Source: Paramacrobiotus metropolitanus
Taxonomy: Eukaryota; Tardigrada; Eutardigrada; Parachela; Macrobiotidae
Reading direction: 5' to 3'
Length of the DNA: 64,000 bases
Assembly (NCBI RefSeq): GCF_019649055.1
Contig: NW_026570228.1
Coordinates: 1,550,001 to 1,614,000, forward strand
Both the position numbers and the translations under genes were made by a program. Shown here in pieces: positions 30,086 through 45,652 of this stretch. Within the stretch, counting starts at the first letter, position 1. The number at the start of each line of letters is the position of its first letter. Below the pieces are notes generated by a model. It had not been told where the DNA came from, searched no databases, and saw only the letters and a program-made list of their open reading frames with translations.

Positions 30086-30980
30086 GTTCTACAATTCATG
30101 ATTCGTGAAAATAAGATAAATAAATTAGTAAAAATACATAAACGGTCAAATTCGCCAAATATTCATATTTACGAATTACGATTATGAATTTTGTTCGGTC
30201 AGAATGTATTCGCTCATACCGTAATGTATTCGGCATTACAGTACTGTAATCAAACTGGTTCGGTTAAAAAATTTACTACAGGGAACACTCGGAACAGGCT
30301 AAATAAGTCACTCGGTCGTATTCAACCGGAAGTTATGGGAAAAATCGTTTTTTCAACCACATTGATCAGTTGTTTTACCAAGAGAAATGGCAAATTTGTA
30401 GTAAACAAAATTTTTATTATCATGATATTAATATATTATCAATGATAATTAATATTACTGAATCAGGCTGGCTGAATCATTGAGTGATTTCCTAGAACGC
30501 GATTGAATGTAAATTAGCCGCCGCTTTAGTGGCATTTATTTCGGCAAAGTTGAATATGCTTTTTAGATAATATGCTGTTCGTTTCCTTTCAACTTTTTTT
30601 TTATCGTGCATTACTAACGGTAATAATTTTAATAAATTCTGAATGACTTACAAATGCTTTCAGCACGTGTATGATCGTACCGTATTTTCAGTTTTTCTAT
30701 TAACTTTTAACATGTTATAATATCTGATTTTGTGAACTGAAAGGCCAAACGTGGTAACGAAACGAAATCACTGCTTCTTTTTAATTCATCATGGAATACT
30801 TTCGCACGCTGGAAACCATTAAAACTGAGATTCTGTAAACGGTCGAAAAAAACATAATTCCATTCTAAAGATGCCAACGTCACAAATCCGACGTACACAG
30901 GCTGAGACGCACTACAGTACAATACTGACTGAATGTTAAAGACAGTAGCACGCCAAACAACTCCGCATGTGCAAACACGT
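30086..30980. other. Gene-free interval
   Basis: 5' flank of PEX12 and 3' flank of H4. Contains a perfect 14-bp palindrome TTACAGTACTGTAA at 30236-30249. No histone 3' stem-loop follows H4. Confidence 0.5.
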
Positions 30981-33073
<2,093 letters not shown>

Positions 33074-33252
33074 TTGTTGAAACTGTTGTTTGTTGAGGCG
33101 GTGTACAGTTGAGGCGAAGATCAGATTGTAGAGGTTTGTCATGGCAGATTATTAGAATCTCTGGGTTGTTGTAACTTAACTTGTTGAATAGAATATCTGA
33201 CTTTCATGTGCCGACGCTCCGAAAAATGGCACTGTTTGTAGAAAAGATCAGA

Positions 33253-33258
33253 AATAAA
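33253..33258 (+). other. Poly(A) signal for H3
   Basis: AATAAA 180 bp after the H3 stop. No canonical histone stem-loop was found between the stop and this site. Confidence 0.45.
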
Positions 33259-34040
33259 AACATCCGTGAAATTTTGCCGTTCTCATTTCGCTGTGATCGT
33301 TTTGTATTCCATTAATCACTCATCAGTAATCTAAACAATAATTGCAGACTTTACATTTAACATCATTGATTATTTGATATATGTAAAATTACGAATGTAA
33401 CGATAAATAGCGCAGTTTATATGGACTGAAGACCGTGACTTTCAGTGTCCAAAATATTAAATCAACAATCTGCAGATTTTAATTGAAGTTTAAAAACCTT
33501 TGCTGCGCCATTCACTCACGTTTTCTAAATTAGAAAGGTGGATTTCCGGTTTTCTAGTTTCTACTGATCACAATACTACACGCCTCAGCCGACAATGGCC
33601 AGGCGGCCAGATGTTAAAACTTAAAATGTAGACATACAATGTATTGTAGTTGAATGAACATGTGCAGTATAGTTATTTAATACGATTAAGTAAAACGTAC
33701 AGTAAATAATTTGAATCAGAACGGGTAGCGAAGTAGCATGTACAGTGAGGTTAAAACCATTTCCGGCTTGAACTTAGTGAGTAATAATTAAATTGATAAC
33801 AAATGCAACTTTAAAAATACAAAATATAACAAGTTTCTAGTTCCTAGAGTAGTGGCTACTGTAGTACGAGTAGTGTGTACTTCGTATAATGTCGAGTACA
33901 CTGTAGTACGAGAACCGGAGAATGCATTTTATATATGTTCTTTTAATTCATTAATTGTGAATATAATATTCCCGTAAAAACCGCATGAGCCTTAAATCAA
34001 AAACCGTATGAATTTATTTTTTATCCAGAGTCCTGACTGA

Positions 34041-34761
34041 CCAGGGCAGTATTTCCGCCTCCAAATTCAAGAAATCTCATTTTTTGTAAAAAGGTAGTAG
34101 ACTACAGTGGTATATTTAAAAAAAATATTTTCATCTGCAAAGGTCGATTGGGCGTGGTCTAAATAAATTAAATGGAGTACATAGTACTGCATACTATTAT
34201 TATGCAGTACTGGCATTTACCATAATAATATTATACTAATTTTGCGGCCACTGGACCAGCCGTGGACCCTTCCAGGTTTTAAGCACCCGCATAACTCTAA
34301 AAACGCTTCCGGTAGTCCCATCTTATCTGGCAGGTGCTACATCGCACATTTTAAAAATTTCCTACCTAAATGCTTCCTAACATGGTGTTCGTGAGCATAT
34401 GGGCATACAATACAAACAGCTTGAAAATTAGCGAAGTTATTGAATTTCTGAAATTTAATAATTTTGCTGTGATGGTCACCGCACACGCGCTGTAGTACGT
34501 ACATACGTCGACGCTCGGCATGTAGAAGGATTCACGGGACGTGCAGTGCGCGCGATATTGCGGCATAAAATGCAATTACGATTACTTAATTCCACAATCT
34601 AATAGTATGTGTACTCTGCATGTACTCATTTAATTTATGTTAGACCACACCCAAGTGACCTTTGCAGATGAAAATATTTTTTTAAATATTCCACGGTAGT
34701 CTACTAAATTTTTACAAAAAACGAGATTTTTTTTAATTTGGAGGCGGAAATACTGCCCTGG
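34041..34761. mobile_element. Foldback/MITE-like DNA element
   Basis: The left arm 34041-34196 is closely matched by the reverse complement of the right arm 34603-34761. Both ends read CCAGGGCAGTATTTCCGCCT inward, and further shared blocks are GTAGTAGACTAC / TAGTAGACTACC, ATATTTTCATCTGCAAAGGT and TAAATTAAAT. The arms are about 155 bp with a few indels; the ~400-bp centre has no open frame resembling a transposase. TGA flanks both ends (34038-34040 and 34762-34764), a possible 3-bp target duplication. This is a non-autonomous element; the superfamily cannot be named from the ends alone. Confidence 0.85.
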
Positions 34762-34764
34762 TGA

Positions 34765-35707
34765 GATTTCTTTAAAGTTTAAACTGTAAACTGATTTTCC
34801 AGGTTGCAGATGCCGGATTGTACAAAAATTAATAATATGAAATGCGACGAAGTGCTGCTAAACGCTAATTGTAGGAAATTAATGGCTATAATAAATTCTA
34901 ATTCGAACGATAGTTTAATATGTGGCATTTATAATTTATTCCCTAAATCCGCTTAATTCTACTTAGCAGTTTTTTGCTCTGCTATACGTAATACGAATAT
35001 AGATATAGTTATAATAAATTATATTGCACACGCCAGTCGTATTGAAATTAAAAATAAAATACAACACTACAACAACACGCGTACAAGTAAAACACTAATA
35101 AAAGTTTACAGTACTTAATTAATTTTGTACATTACTCAGTAAACGATAGTAATCTAAAAATTTAATCAGTACGGGTAATAATTTTATTTTTAGGTACATA
35201 CATAGGTACTGTATACTTCTTGTACCGTACGAACGTTTTTCCGGCAATAATGTATGGTTTTGTATGGCATGGGTACATCTATATCAATGTCCCGTCTATT
35301 TTGCTTATGAAGTTATGTTAAATTGTTGGAAGATGAAGCCTAAAACTTCAAAGGTACTGGTACTTCAAAAGGTAAAACTGCGTATGCTGTTTTGTTTGCA
35401 ACACCAATTGTTTTCTACAGGTTTATACGGCAGTGAGCACAAATGACAAGACCAAACTTCAGCAATTTTTAATTTCTCTTGCGAATACCAGCTTTGGCAC
35501 TGCATGTCTCAACCAATGCTGACAAAAACAACGAAAAATACTGTCTTCCAGTTTATTCAACAGAAATCGATGCTTAAAAGATTCAACTGAAGACGAGAAA
35601 ACTTCAAAAGTATGTACAATACGTCCAACAAGAATGACTAAGCTTTCATGGAGTCATAGGCAAACAACTTTACACCATTATGAGATCAGGAGATGGAACA
35701 GCCGAAT
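34765..35707. other. Gene-free stretch between the H3 and H2B ends
   Basis: AT-rich 3' flank, with several GTAC-containing palindromes near 35100-35240. I see no gene and no histone stem-loop after H2B. Confidence 0.5.
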
Positions 35708-36518
<811 letters not shown>

Positions 36519-37009
36519 GGTGCTGTGACTGCGAAACGAGAATCTTAACTCAAAAAGGGCAAAAAATCAAAACTTCAAAATCCACACCAAAAGTTTCAAA
36601 CACTTCCAACTGCATGAACCAACATGCGGATAAAATGGCTTTTATAGCCTGGTTTCGCAAAGCACTGCAGAGCCGCTCGATGATTTACTCCGCCCACTTA
36701 ATAATTTCAGCGCGTGGATTGGATGTTATGGGGAGTAATTTTAGGCCAATCGCTAAGCACCGCAGAATTGTGACGTCATGGATTTGAAGTTCGGCTTAGC
36801 GCCGCCTTATCGGCAGGTACGCTTTCTGATTGGAGAGTGATTACGGTTAGGCGGTACTGAGGCTGGCAACGTTTAGATCAGCTGGCTATAAAAGCCGTAA
36901 CAGCGGCAACACAAAAATCCATTGCCTGCTTTTGGAGAAATATTCGCTGAAGCTACAGCAAGTTGCTTGTTTTTATTTTTTGAGTGTCAGTTAAGCATTC
37001 CCCAGCATC
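36519..37009. promoter_or_regulatory. H2B/H2A divergent promoter
   Basis: TATAAAAG occurs at 36887-36894 for H2A (+) and, inverted, at 36639-36646 for H2B (-), each about 115-125 bp from its ATG. CCAAT-type motifs lie between them: inverted ATTGG near 36716 and 36826, and CCAAT near 36744. The layout mirrors the H4/H3 pair. Confidence 0.75.
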
Positions 37010-37741
37010 ATGACCGGACGTGGTAAAGGAGGCAAAGTCAAGGGAAAGGCCAAGTCCCGTTCCAGCCGTGCTGGCCTGCAGTTTCCCGTCGGCCGTATTC
37101 ATCGTATGCTGCGCAAGGGCAACTACGGTGAGCGCATCGGTGCTGGAGCTCCGGTTTACCTGGCCGCTGTCCTCGAGTACCTGGCCGCCGAAGTCCTGGA
37201 GTTGGCTGGCAATGCTGCGCGTGACAACAAGAAGACCCGCATCATCCCCCGTCATCTCCAGCTGGCTATCCGTAACGACGAAGAGGTAAATAAAAGATCG
37301 ACTAAATTTCCTCTAAAGTCTAAATTTACTTGTCTTCCATTTAAAGTGACCAAATTATCGAACATTTGTGACAAGCTTTCTCATGGTTCTTCTAAATTTT
37401 TTGTAAATATGAATAAATTTTGTTCAAATTGTTATTGCGTGGGATGTGTAATCTCAAAATTACTGGGGTTTGCGACTTCCAAATTATTTTCAGTGTATTT
37501 GAAAGTATTTGATTTAATGAGCCATTTTATGATTTCTGGTGTTGATTTTCTGTTTTATTTGTAGTTGAACAAGCTGTTGTCGGGTGTGACGATCGCGCAG
37601 GGTGGTGTGTTGCCCAACATTGCTCCGACGCTGCTGCCCAAGAAGACTTCCGGTGGACCGCAGGAGAGCACCCACGAAGCCAAACCGAAGGCCACCAAGA
37701 AGGCCATGCAGGCTGAGACCTCCGCGTCGCAGGAAGTTTAG
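37010..37741 (+). CDS. H2A: Histone H2A, H2A.X-type tail, intron-containing
   Basis: Two exons: 37010-37285 and 37565-37741, spliced after codon 92 (RNDEE|LNKLL), 150 residues. The histone fold is standard ([40 protein letters not shown]). The docking region reads [13 protein letters not shown], where the usual sequence has IQAVLLPKK. The C-terminal tail is extended (~25 residues, lysine- and alanine-rich) and ends SASQEV, matching the SQ(E/D)-hydrophobic motif whose serine is phosphorylated by ATM-class kinases at double-strand breaks. It is therefore an H2A.X-type protein placed in the core histone cluster. Confidence 0.95.
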
Positions 37742-38685
37742 AATTTATTGTCCGTGTTATTGACGTAATACGTGTCATGTTGTCGGAAAAGATCTCGTAA
37801 ATGTCATTGTTGAAATTCCCGCAGTTATGTCTAACGTCTCCCACTTTCCTGCGCTCCATGTTATGCATACGATTTTTCCACGGATTTTTTTGGTAGTCTG
37901 AAGAGTGAAATGGCGGCCTTTTAACTTGTACGATAGTATTAATCGTTGATCTGCTTTTTCTCGCTGTTTAAAAACGAATCGATCAGGATTAAAAAAAGAA
38001 CGAAATCTTGAAATTTGCGAAAGCTGACTTACTGTAATTTTATTGGATCGAACAAGTATTTCACACGTAAAACGAGAACACAAGTTACACAGCTGAATAA
38101 GTAGATCTTACGATAATTAAAATAGGCATTAAAAACATTCACTCGATAAATAAAACAGGCATTAAAATTATTAGTTAATTCTTGATATCCCACTTTAATT
38201 AACGTAATTATTGGTTATTAATTTATTGCTTAAAATTATTGCTTTCATTCATTTTTAAAAAGCGGAAACAATCTTGGACTCGAGACTGCATATCAGACTG
38301 AAGGGGCGTATGCAACAAAGCCGTCCTGTACTACTTCACTAATATTCTGCTGTATTTCGTGACGTGGCTCAAATTGTGGATTTTTAAAAGCAAAGTAAAC
38401 CTTTTTTGATAATTCTTAAATTCTCATTAGTTAAGAAATTTTAGCTTGGATATTATCTCGAATCTGTGATGCGTTTGTACAATTGAGTTTGTTCTGATTC
38501 ATCCTGAATCCCAAAAATTCCACAACATTGCGTTGATGAGGAGCCAGTGACTTATATCAGGGAGATCTCTTTCCGTGTGAAAAGTGTGGCTCACTTTTCT
38601 TGAATTGCGGGTGTGTTGCGTGTTCACCGTGCTGTGGACAATTTGCCGTGTTTGATCTTTACCATCATTCAGTTTCCACACGAAA
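37742..38685. other. Gene-free interval before delta-COP
   Basis: 3' flank of H2A and 5' flank of delta-COP. AT-rich, with no histone stem-loop and no coding signal. Confidence 0.5.
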
Positions 38686-41600
38686 ATGGTTAGTAATTGA
38701 GCCATCATGATTAAACCATGAAATACGTTATAAAATAATTTTGAATGCAAATGTTATCCAGGTCCTGTTGGCTGCAGCAGTATGCAACAAAACGGGGAAA
38801 GGTAAGATGTTCGCCGCGAACCACAGTCATCTGTTCTTCGTGTGCCAAAGTGAAAGTTTGCTGTTTCTGCAGCGCTGCTATCCCGTCAGTTTGTGGATAT
38901 GACACGGTCACGTGTCGAGGGATTACTGGCATCTTTTCCCAAATTGATGACCACGGGGAAGCAGCACACTTTCGTGGAGACCGAGTCCGTCCGCTACGTG
39001 TACCAGCCCATTGATAAGATTTACATGGTCCTTCTCACCACGCGCAATAGCAATATTCTCGAGGATCTGGAGACGCTCCGCTTGTTCGCCCGTGTGGTGA
39101 GTATTGTTTTGATGCACTTCGAAATTTGCTCGGTGCATAGTGACACTGCATACTGCAATTTTCTCCTTCTGGAGTTATGGGAAAACGTTTACTTTTTAAT
39201 ATTTTACTGTCGTTTTTTATTTTCAGTTTTTAAATTTAAAAATTCGAAATATTTTTTAAAATTGATTTTAATTGATTTTTCATTGTTAAATCTTACTTCT
39301 TTTGCGGCTGGCTGTTCAGAAAAAATGATTTTTTTATTTGGGTTGTGACGCAGTCACGCAGAAAAGTGCAAATATTGATAATTTTCAGATTCCGGAATAT
39401 TGCAAGGTTCTGGATGAGGCCGACGTGATAAAGAATGCGTTTTCGCTGATTTTTGCATTTGATGAAATTGTGGCGTTGGGCTATCGGGAGAATGTCAGCT
39501 TGGCACAGATTCGCACTTTCACGGAAATGGATTCTCAAGAAGAACGCATTCAAATGGCTTTACGACAGGTACTGAATAATATGGCTGGTTTGACTTTATT
39601 TGTTTTGCCTCTTTTCTTAAAAACTTTTAGAATTTTACCGCTGAAATATTGTACGAGTGCTGCTTGTTTTACCATGCTGATAACATGCCCAACAATTTTG
39701 TAAGTAATACTGTTATGGATAGATCAGTCTCTGTCTGCTTATAGTCCATTTACACATATTTATATTTGTAAATTGTAATGCATGATTCTGATACGTAGTC
39801 GGGATGTTTGCATTGTAGTTACAGACTTACAGTTATATTTTTCCACTGCTGTATGGGAAAGTTTTGATGGTGATACGGTAGTTAAATTTTTAATGGTAAT
39901 AAATTTTTTTAAGTACAGTTGAAGTACAATGTTTTTTAAGATTTGTGAATGTGGAAACGGTGAAACTCTCTGAGATCCGTTTGCAAAACAGCTTTGTTCA
40001 ATTCATTAGACCCAAGAGCGTGAAGCGAAAGAGGCGTCCAAGCGCAAGGCCAAGGAACTGACGCAGCTGCGGAAAGATGCGGCGAAAACCGGCCGCGGAA
40101 TGCCGGCCGGAATGGGCGGTATGGGTGGCGGTGGTCACGGCATCTCCGCGTCCAGCCCAGTCAGCACACCCATCGTGGAGAGTCGGGTGGATGAAAAGCC
40201 AGCGTATACGTCCAGGTAATACTCTCTTTGTGGCTGGAACTAGCGGTATAAGACATATAAATTATCACATCAATTCTGCAGATTAAAAATTAATATTTTG
40301 CAGTTGTAAACACTGAACAGTAGAAACTAATACAATTGTTACAATATTTTGTGTATCTTCATGAAAAAATATTCTGTAATTATAGAGTGTTTCCTCACTT
40401 TTAATGCTGCAACTTGATCTGTTTCTGGGTTACCGATTGCATATTGTATGCTAAAGTATGACAAAATGCAGTTGAAATCACGTATGGTACTTCGTATATA
40501 AAGTTTTGTCCGTACACAAAAAAATTGTTTCAGTTTCGTGCTCAATTAGTTTTTGCTTTTTCGTGCAGTCGGCAGGTTACATCCGGTAAAGCCATGAAAC
40601 TGGGAACGAAAGGCAAGGATGTGGATCAGTTTGTGGATAAATTGCAATCCGAAGGAGAACGTAAGTAAATCAGTCTTTGAGATGCGTTTTTATTTGCCTA
40701 AAAATTGCATCAGATTAGCAGTGTAATATCCGGGTGTTTTTATGGGAATTGTTTGTTGTACTAGGCGTCATGTCGTCGACATCTACGCAAGTGCGAAGTG
40801 CAGCAGAAACACCGGCACAGTCTGCAGCATCTGCTGGAAAAGAAAGGTTTGTTAATTCAATTTAATGGTAGAAGGTGGTTGTTTTTGTGATAATAGCTTT
40901 TGCGTATTTTAACCAAAGCTGTAATGCAACGAGTTTGCATGAGGACTATTTGTTTTTGCCAGCGTGCACATTGAATCTAAGGAAGACATCAAACTGAGCG
41001 CCGGTCGTGACGGCGGCCTGGAGAACATGGAAATCACCGGTGTCCTCTCCTTCCGCGTATCAGATGAGCGGATGGCCCGTTTGGCCTTGAAGATTGATCT
41101 GGGCAATGAACGCACTCAAATTCAGGTGGGAGTTTTGCTATAAACCAACTTGACTGTTGTATTTATTAATGATTTCATAATATTGGAATCGATGATGTTT
41201 GTTCGGCAGCAGCGTACAAATAACCGATAATGTAGTGTAACGGCATTACAAGTACTTGTCAAAGTGTTGGGTGCTCTGTTTAGTTGATCAACCAAAGTTG
41301 ATTTTGATCAACCAAATTTTAATTACAATTTGCACGCCATAAGAACGCAGGGCCAAATTACTTTTTGAAACAAATTTTTTGCAGAGTTCCTACATTCGAT
41401 TCCGATTTTAACGGAAAATGTAGACGAAATTAAATAATCGCGCTACAGAGAGCAGAGAAAATACGGACTGTAATTAAGAATTTCGCTACAAAATTTACCG
41501 CTTTCGTAGTAATGCAAGTTCCTTGATCTGGGAATTTTATTTTCTGACAGCTTCATCCGAAATTCGATAAGGAAAAATGGCGAGCGGAAGGTATTGCCGC

Positions 41601-43234
41601 GTTGAAAAATCCCGAGGAGGCATTCCCACTGAACAACGAGATCAGCATCCTCAAGTGGCGCCTGCAAACGACGGAGGAAAGTGAAATTCCACTGGCCAGT
41701 GAGTGTTCTGGGATTAGTGCACAGCAATGAAAGCTGATTATAGTACAGTGCGCATTTCTGATGTAAAAATTTACTGTGTTGATTTTTACCATATCCGTTC
41801 GTGTAATCGTTTGTTTGTATTGCGTAGTCAATTGTTGGCCGTCGGAAGCTGGGAAAGGTTGCTCGGTGAATATCGAATACACACTGAACAACGAGGATGT
41901 GGAATTGCGCGATGTGGTTATAACCATTCCCATACCGTGAGTAACTGATGAGTTAATGAATGAAATTGATTTGCGGCAGTATTCTGTCGTTTTTTGTTTA
42001 AATATGAATTGAGTCTTGCCAGCTTGGTCCAATCATGACTTCGGCTCTGATTTTTTGATGCTTTCAGTTAGCTAAAAAATAGCTGGAACTCATTTTGAGA
42101 AAATCTGCAGTAAAATGAAAAATATTTAATTATTTTAACGGGGTGGAAGTTTCGCAAATATTATTGAACCTTTATTTAGCGGTTGATACGTCGCAGTAAC
42201 CACTGTCCACGCCTAGGCCCTTGCACTACAAAACTAACGTTGTAATTTATTACATATCTGTATTCTTCTGGCAATAAATGATACCACGTGTCTTGTCAAT
42301 ACGTTTTCTTTCAAATCTCGCTGCTACGGTAATCCATAGAGTTTACAGCTTAAGAAAGCAAAAGTAGAGAAGAGAGATACGTAGATAAAAGTATAAAACT
42401 GACACAACCTGACTGTATTGTAGACCGGGCACCGGCAGTCCCGTTGTGGGCAGCTGCGACGGCGCCTACTCGTATGAGCGCAGTGCCCTGCACTGGCAGA
42501 TTCCCCTGGTTGATGCCAGCAACAATAGCGGTACAATGGAATTCAGCACCCCCGGCGGCAAGCCCAGCGGATTCTTCCCGGTTAAAGTTGATTTCACCAG
42601 TTCCACGAGTTTACTGGGCGTCACGGTGAGTTGCCGGATGTGTACGAAGTACCGTTATATCCAGGGCACTTTTACATTGCGGAAATTTTATTTTACTGAA
42701 CTTTCTATTCTCCGTTCGATCTTATATTTAAGATTATGTACGTGAATATGTTTACTGTCCGGTGTGTCTGGCTGATGCTTAGTGATGGCGTTCGCGTGGT
42801 ACATTTTTCATTATTTATCGTAGCTTAAGAAAGTAGTTTATTCAGTAGTAGTCCTTATTGTAGCTTAAGAATTATTATTTTCTTGTGAATTTCCAGCATT
42901 TTTAAATTACTTTTTATTTTTTAATTTATTTTTTTTGTTTCTGTTTATGATAAAAATGGTATTTTTAATAAGTATCTAATTACTGATTGTCGGCGTTTCA
43001 TTACAGATATGTATGATCAATTCGAGTATTAATTGCTAGGCAGGCTTTCATGTTGAAAATGTAGATACAAAGTTGTGATCGTTGCTGCTTTTTGGTTTGC
43101 GGCTTTTTGGTTCATTGTCGCTGATCGTTTCTATTTTTTTGCAGATTGACGAAATTGTCACGGCCACCACCGATGAACCCGTCAAATTTTCCACGGATCA
43201 TAAATTAAATGTGTCGAAATATGAAATTGTTTGA
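38686..43234 (+). CDS. ARCN1: Coatomer subunit delta (COPI)
   Basis: Twelve exons: 38686-38688, 38762-38801, 38873-39096, 39389-39568, 40010-40215, 40569-40660, 40765-40846, 40963-41125, 41551-41698, 41828-41936, 42424-42625 and 43145-43234; 512 residues, matching the usual ~511. Delta-COP is part of the COPI coat F-subcomplex for Golgi-to-ER transport. The N-terminal longin domain is evident ([63 protein letters not shown]). It is followed by a charged linker ([17 protein letters not shown]), [20 protein letters not shown], and the C-terminal mu-homology domain ([53 protein letters not shown]), ending SKYEIV. Only the start codon is in the first coding exon. Confidence 0.97.
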
Positions 43235-43420
43235 TGCGAGAACTGAGAGAAATTGCTGGTTTTTTAAAACTTGTATTTTTTGTAATCTGTTTTATCACAT
43301 TTCGGCACGCTATTTATTCCACATTTTACACGTCGTTAAAGGAGAACTGGGTTAGTTGGATGTAATGAAAATGTCGAGTGTTTATTCAGAGAGAATCGTT
43401 GCAAACGGATCTAGAATGAA

Positions 43421-43426
43421 AATAAA
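43421..43426 (+). other. Poly(A) signal for delta-COP
   Basis: AATAAA about 190 bp after the stop codon, in the 3' flank. Confidence 0.5.
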
Positions 43427-43707
43427 GCCATTAAGGGAAAGTGACTCCAGCAGGTCGGAGTGTGCAGACGACAGGTAAATGATTTCGCACCGCATTTTTC
43501 CAACAACAGTAATCGGTTATCTTATCCGTTGATTGCACAGCCAACAATGTTGGAACCGTTTTTAAATAATAAAAACCGTGAATCAACATGGGTTATCAGG
43601 TGCAGCACTGCACCTGCACAACTGACGCACTGTCAATAATCAATGTTATCATTCCGGGGAAATATTCGCAGCGACGTGCTCAGTATTAGACGCGTCAACG
43701 GCGTGGA

Positions 43708-45508
43708 ATGCTGAGCATTTCATTTTTCACCGGAAAATTGTTCACTAATTCTTTGTGTTTCCGTAAACCAGTTACAGGCATTTTTTCCCGGCGTTTTTGT
43801 TTACGATTTCTTTTGGAAAAATATTATTCTGGTTCAGCAATATTATTAACGCGGGAAGACGTAGACCGCGGACTGGAATTAATGTTTCTGGAGAGAAAAA
43901 TGCCGAAAAAGACGGTGCAGACGACGTCCATCCTGAAACCGGTGGGAACGTATTATCGCGGTCAGTTAGCCACATTACACGTAGCGGATTACACATCCAA
44001 CGGGCAGAAGATGCACGTGATCGCCAAACAGAGCAAGTACACGGAGGAATTTGATCTCGGTGTGGCCAAGATGTTCTGCGATATCCGGGAGGAGAAATGG
44101 CAGCCACTGTACGCACTCAAACATTCCAATGTGGTGCGGTATTTCGATGGCTTCTTCAAACATATGCTCGTACCGGAAGACTCCGCACCGCAGGCGCTAC
44201 TCATTATGGAATTCTTTCCCGGTAATTAAACAACCTGAAGCGACGAAGAAATATTATAACAGTACAGAAAAATGTTAGTACAATATGAAGAAGAAAGGAG
44301 ATAAAATAATCAGATTGATTCAAAATGACACTACAATTGTTTTTGGAGACAGTAGGTAGTATACTCTTATAGGTATCTGTATGTCCTTACTGGGTACTTT
44401 TATATTTTTAACTTTTTTTTGTAAGTTACAGTACGTAGAAGTATCCGAAAAGCTACTGTATATAAATGTGTATAAGAAAAGTATATCATTTATATACAGT
44501 ATTTATGTAATACATAAGCCAGAAATTGCGAGTCTGTAGCATCTGTCCTTACAATGCGTAGACGTATATTTAGCGGTTGGCAACTTCGGCTTTGACGAAA
44601 TGTGTGTTGAACGTAGAGCAGTGGCGAGCATAAATCTTGTGAGAGCATCGCCAGCAGAGATAATTCCTATTACAGCAGATAAGTACTGTGTATACTTTAT
44701 ACTATACATTTCCGAAGTGAATTTTCAGGTTCATTTTGCCGTTGTACTTCATGGCAGTTCATGCAACATTTTCCCTACATTTTTTTACCGAACATTGTCA
44801 CATGCATTTGGCTCATAAAATTCACTGCCCACAGGTGGTGACTTGCACCGGTTGTTGCACACGGCCGATCTGCCGCGCACCCTCTGCCTGGACTATCTCA
44901 AACAGATCCTCCTCGGCCTGGAATACCTCCACGCCAACCGTCTCAAACACCTGCATATCCAGCCGCGCAAACTCCTCCTGGATGACGCCGACTCCGTGGG
45001 CACCTACCGGACCATCAAAATCGCCGGCCTCGACGAGTCCGTCATGCTTGATACCCAGCACCCCCAGAGCCTAGCCACCCTGCGGGAAGCGGTCCGCTAC
45101 ATGTCACCGGAAGTAGCGCAGTTTCTATCTTCAACAGACAGTCAAAACGCCGCAACCGACGAGTTTCCGGTACAGGGTGTATCCACCCGCAGTGATGTGT
45201 ACAGTGTCGGTGTGATCTTCCTGGATATGGCGTTCTACACCGGGAAAACCGTGTTGGTGCGGAATAAAACACGACCGCTGCAAAAACGGCAGCTGGCGGT
45301 GGACGATGAGACGGACGCGGAGACGGTGGTGAAATTTCTCGTGGAAGGCGGATATCCCGAAGTGCACTACACGGCGTCAGCGGTGTACAGGGATTTCGCG
45401 GAGCGGTGTTGTATGCGCAGTGCTAAACAGCGACCAACGGCCGCTGATTTATTAGCGCATCCGATATTCGCGGCGGCTGCACGCCGCGTCAATGAATATC
45501 TCATTTAA
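43708..45508 (+). CDS. Protein-kinase-fold pseudokinase
   Basis: Two exons: 43708-44221 and 44835-45508, joined G|GT in phase to read MEFFPGGDLHRLL. The kinase fold is recognisable: N-lobe with a candidate lysine in HVIAKQSK, hinge LLIMEFFPGGD, LKQILLGLEYLHANRLKHL, YMSPEVAQFL in place of the APE region, RSDVYSVGVIFLDMAFYTGK, and a final RPTAADLLAHPIF. The catalytic loop HRDxKxxN is replaced by HLHIQPRK and the metal-binding DFG by AGL, so phosphotransfer is very unlikely. The glycine loop is also absent (VGTYYRGQLATLHVAD). The likely role is scaffolding or regulation. The start may be the ATG at 43708 or the internal ATG at 43900 (MPKKTVQT), which sits closer to the fold. I do not assign a subfamily. 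Confidence 0.8.
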
Positions 45509-45646
45509 AGTTTTCGCTCGGAACGGTCTTCAATGTTTTTTTTAGCAAAATCTTGGCTGTAGCATTTGATCAAAGGTCAAATTTCAATAAGGAGAAACTG
45601 AATTTTGCATTTGCTGGTTGGTATAAATAGCTGATACAAGTACCCT

Positions 45647-45652
45647 AATAAA
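45647..45652 (+). other. Poly(A) signal for the pseudokinase gene
   Basis: AATAAA about 140 bp after the stop codon. Confidence 0.45.
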
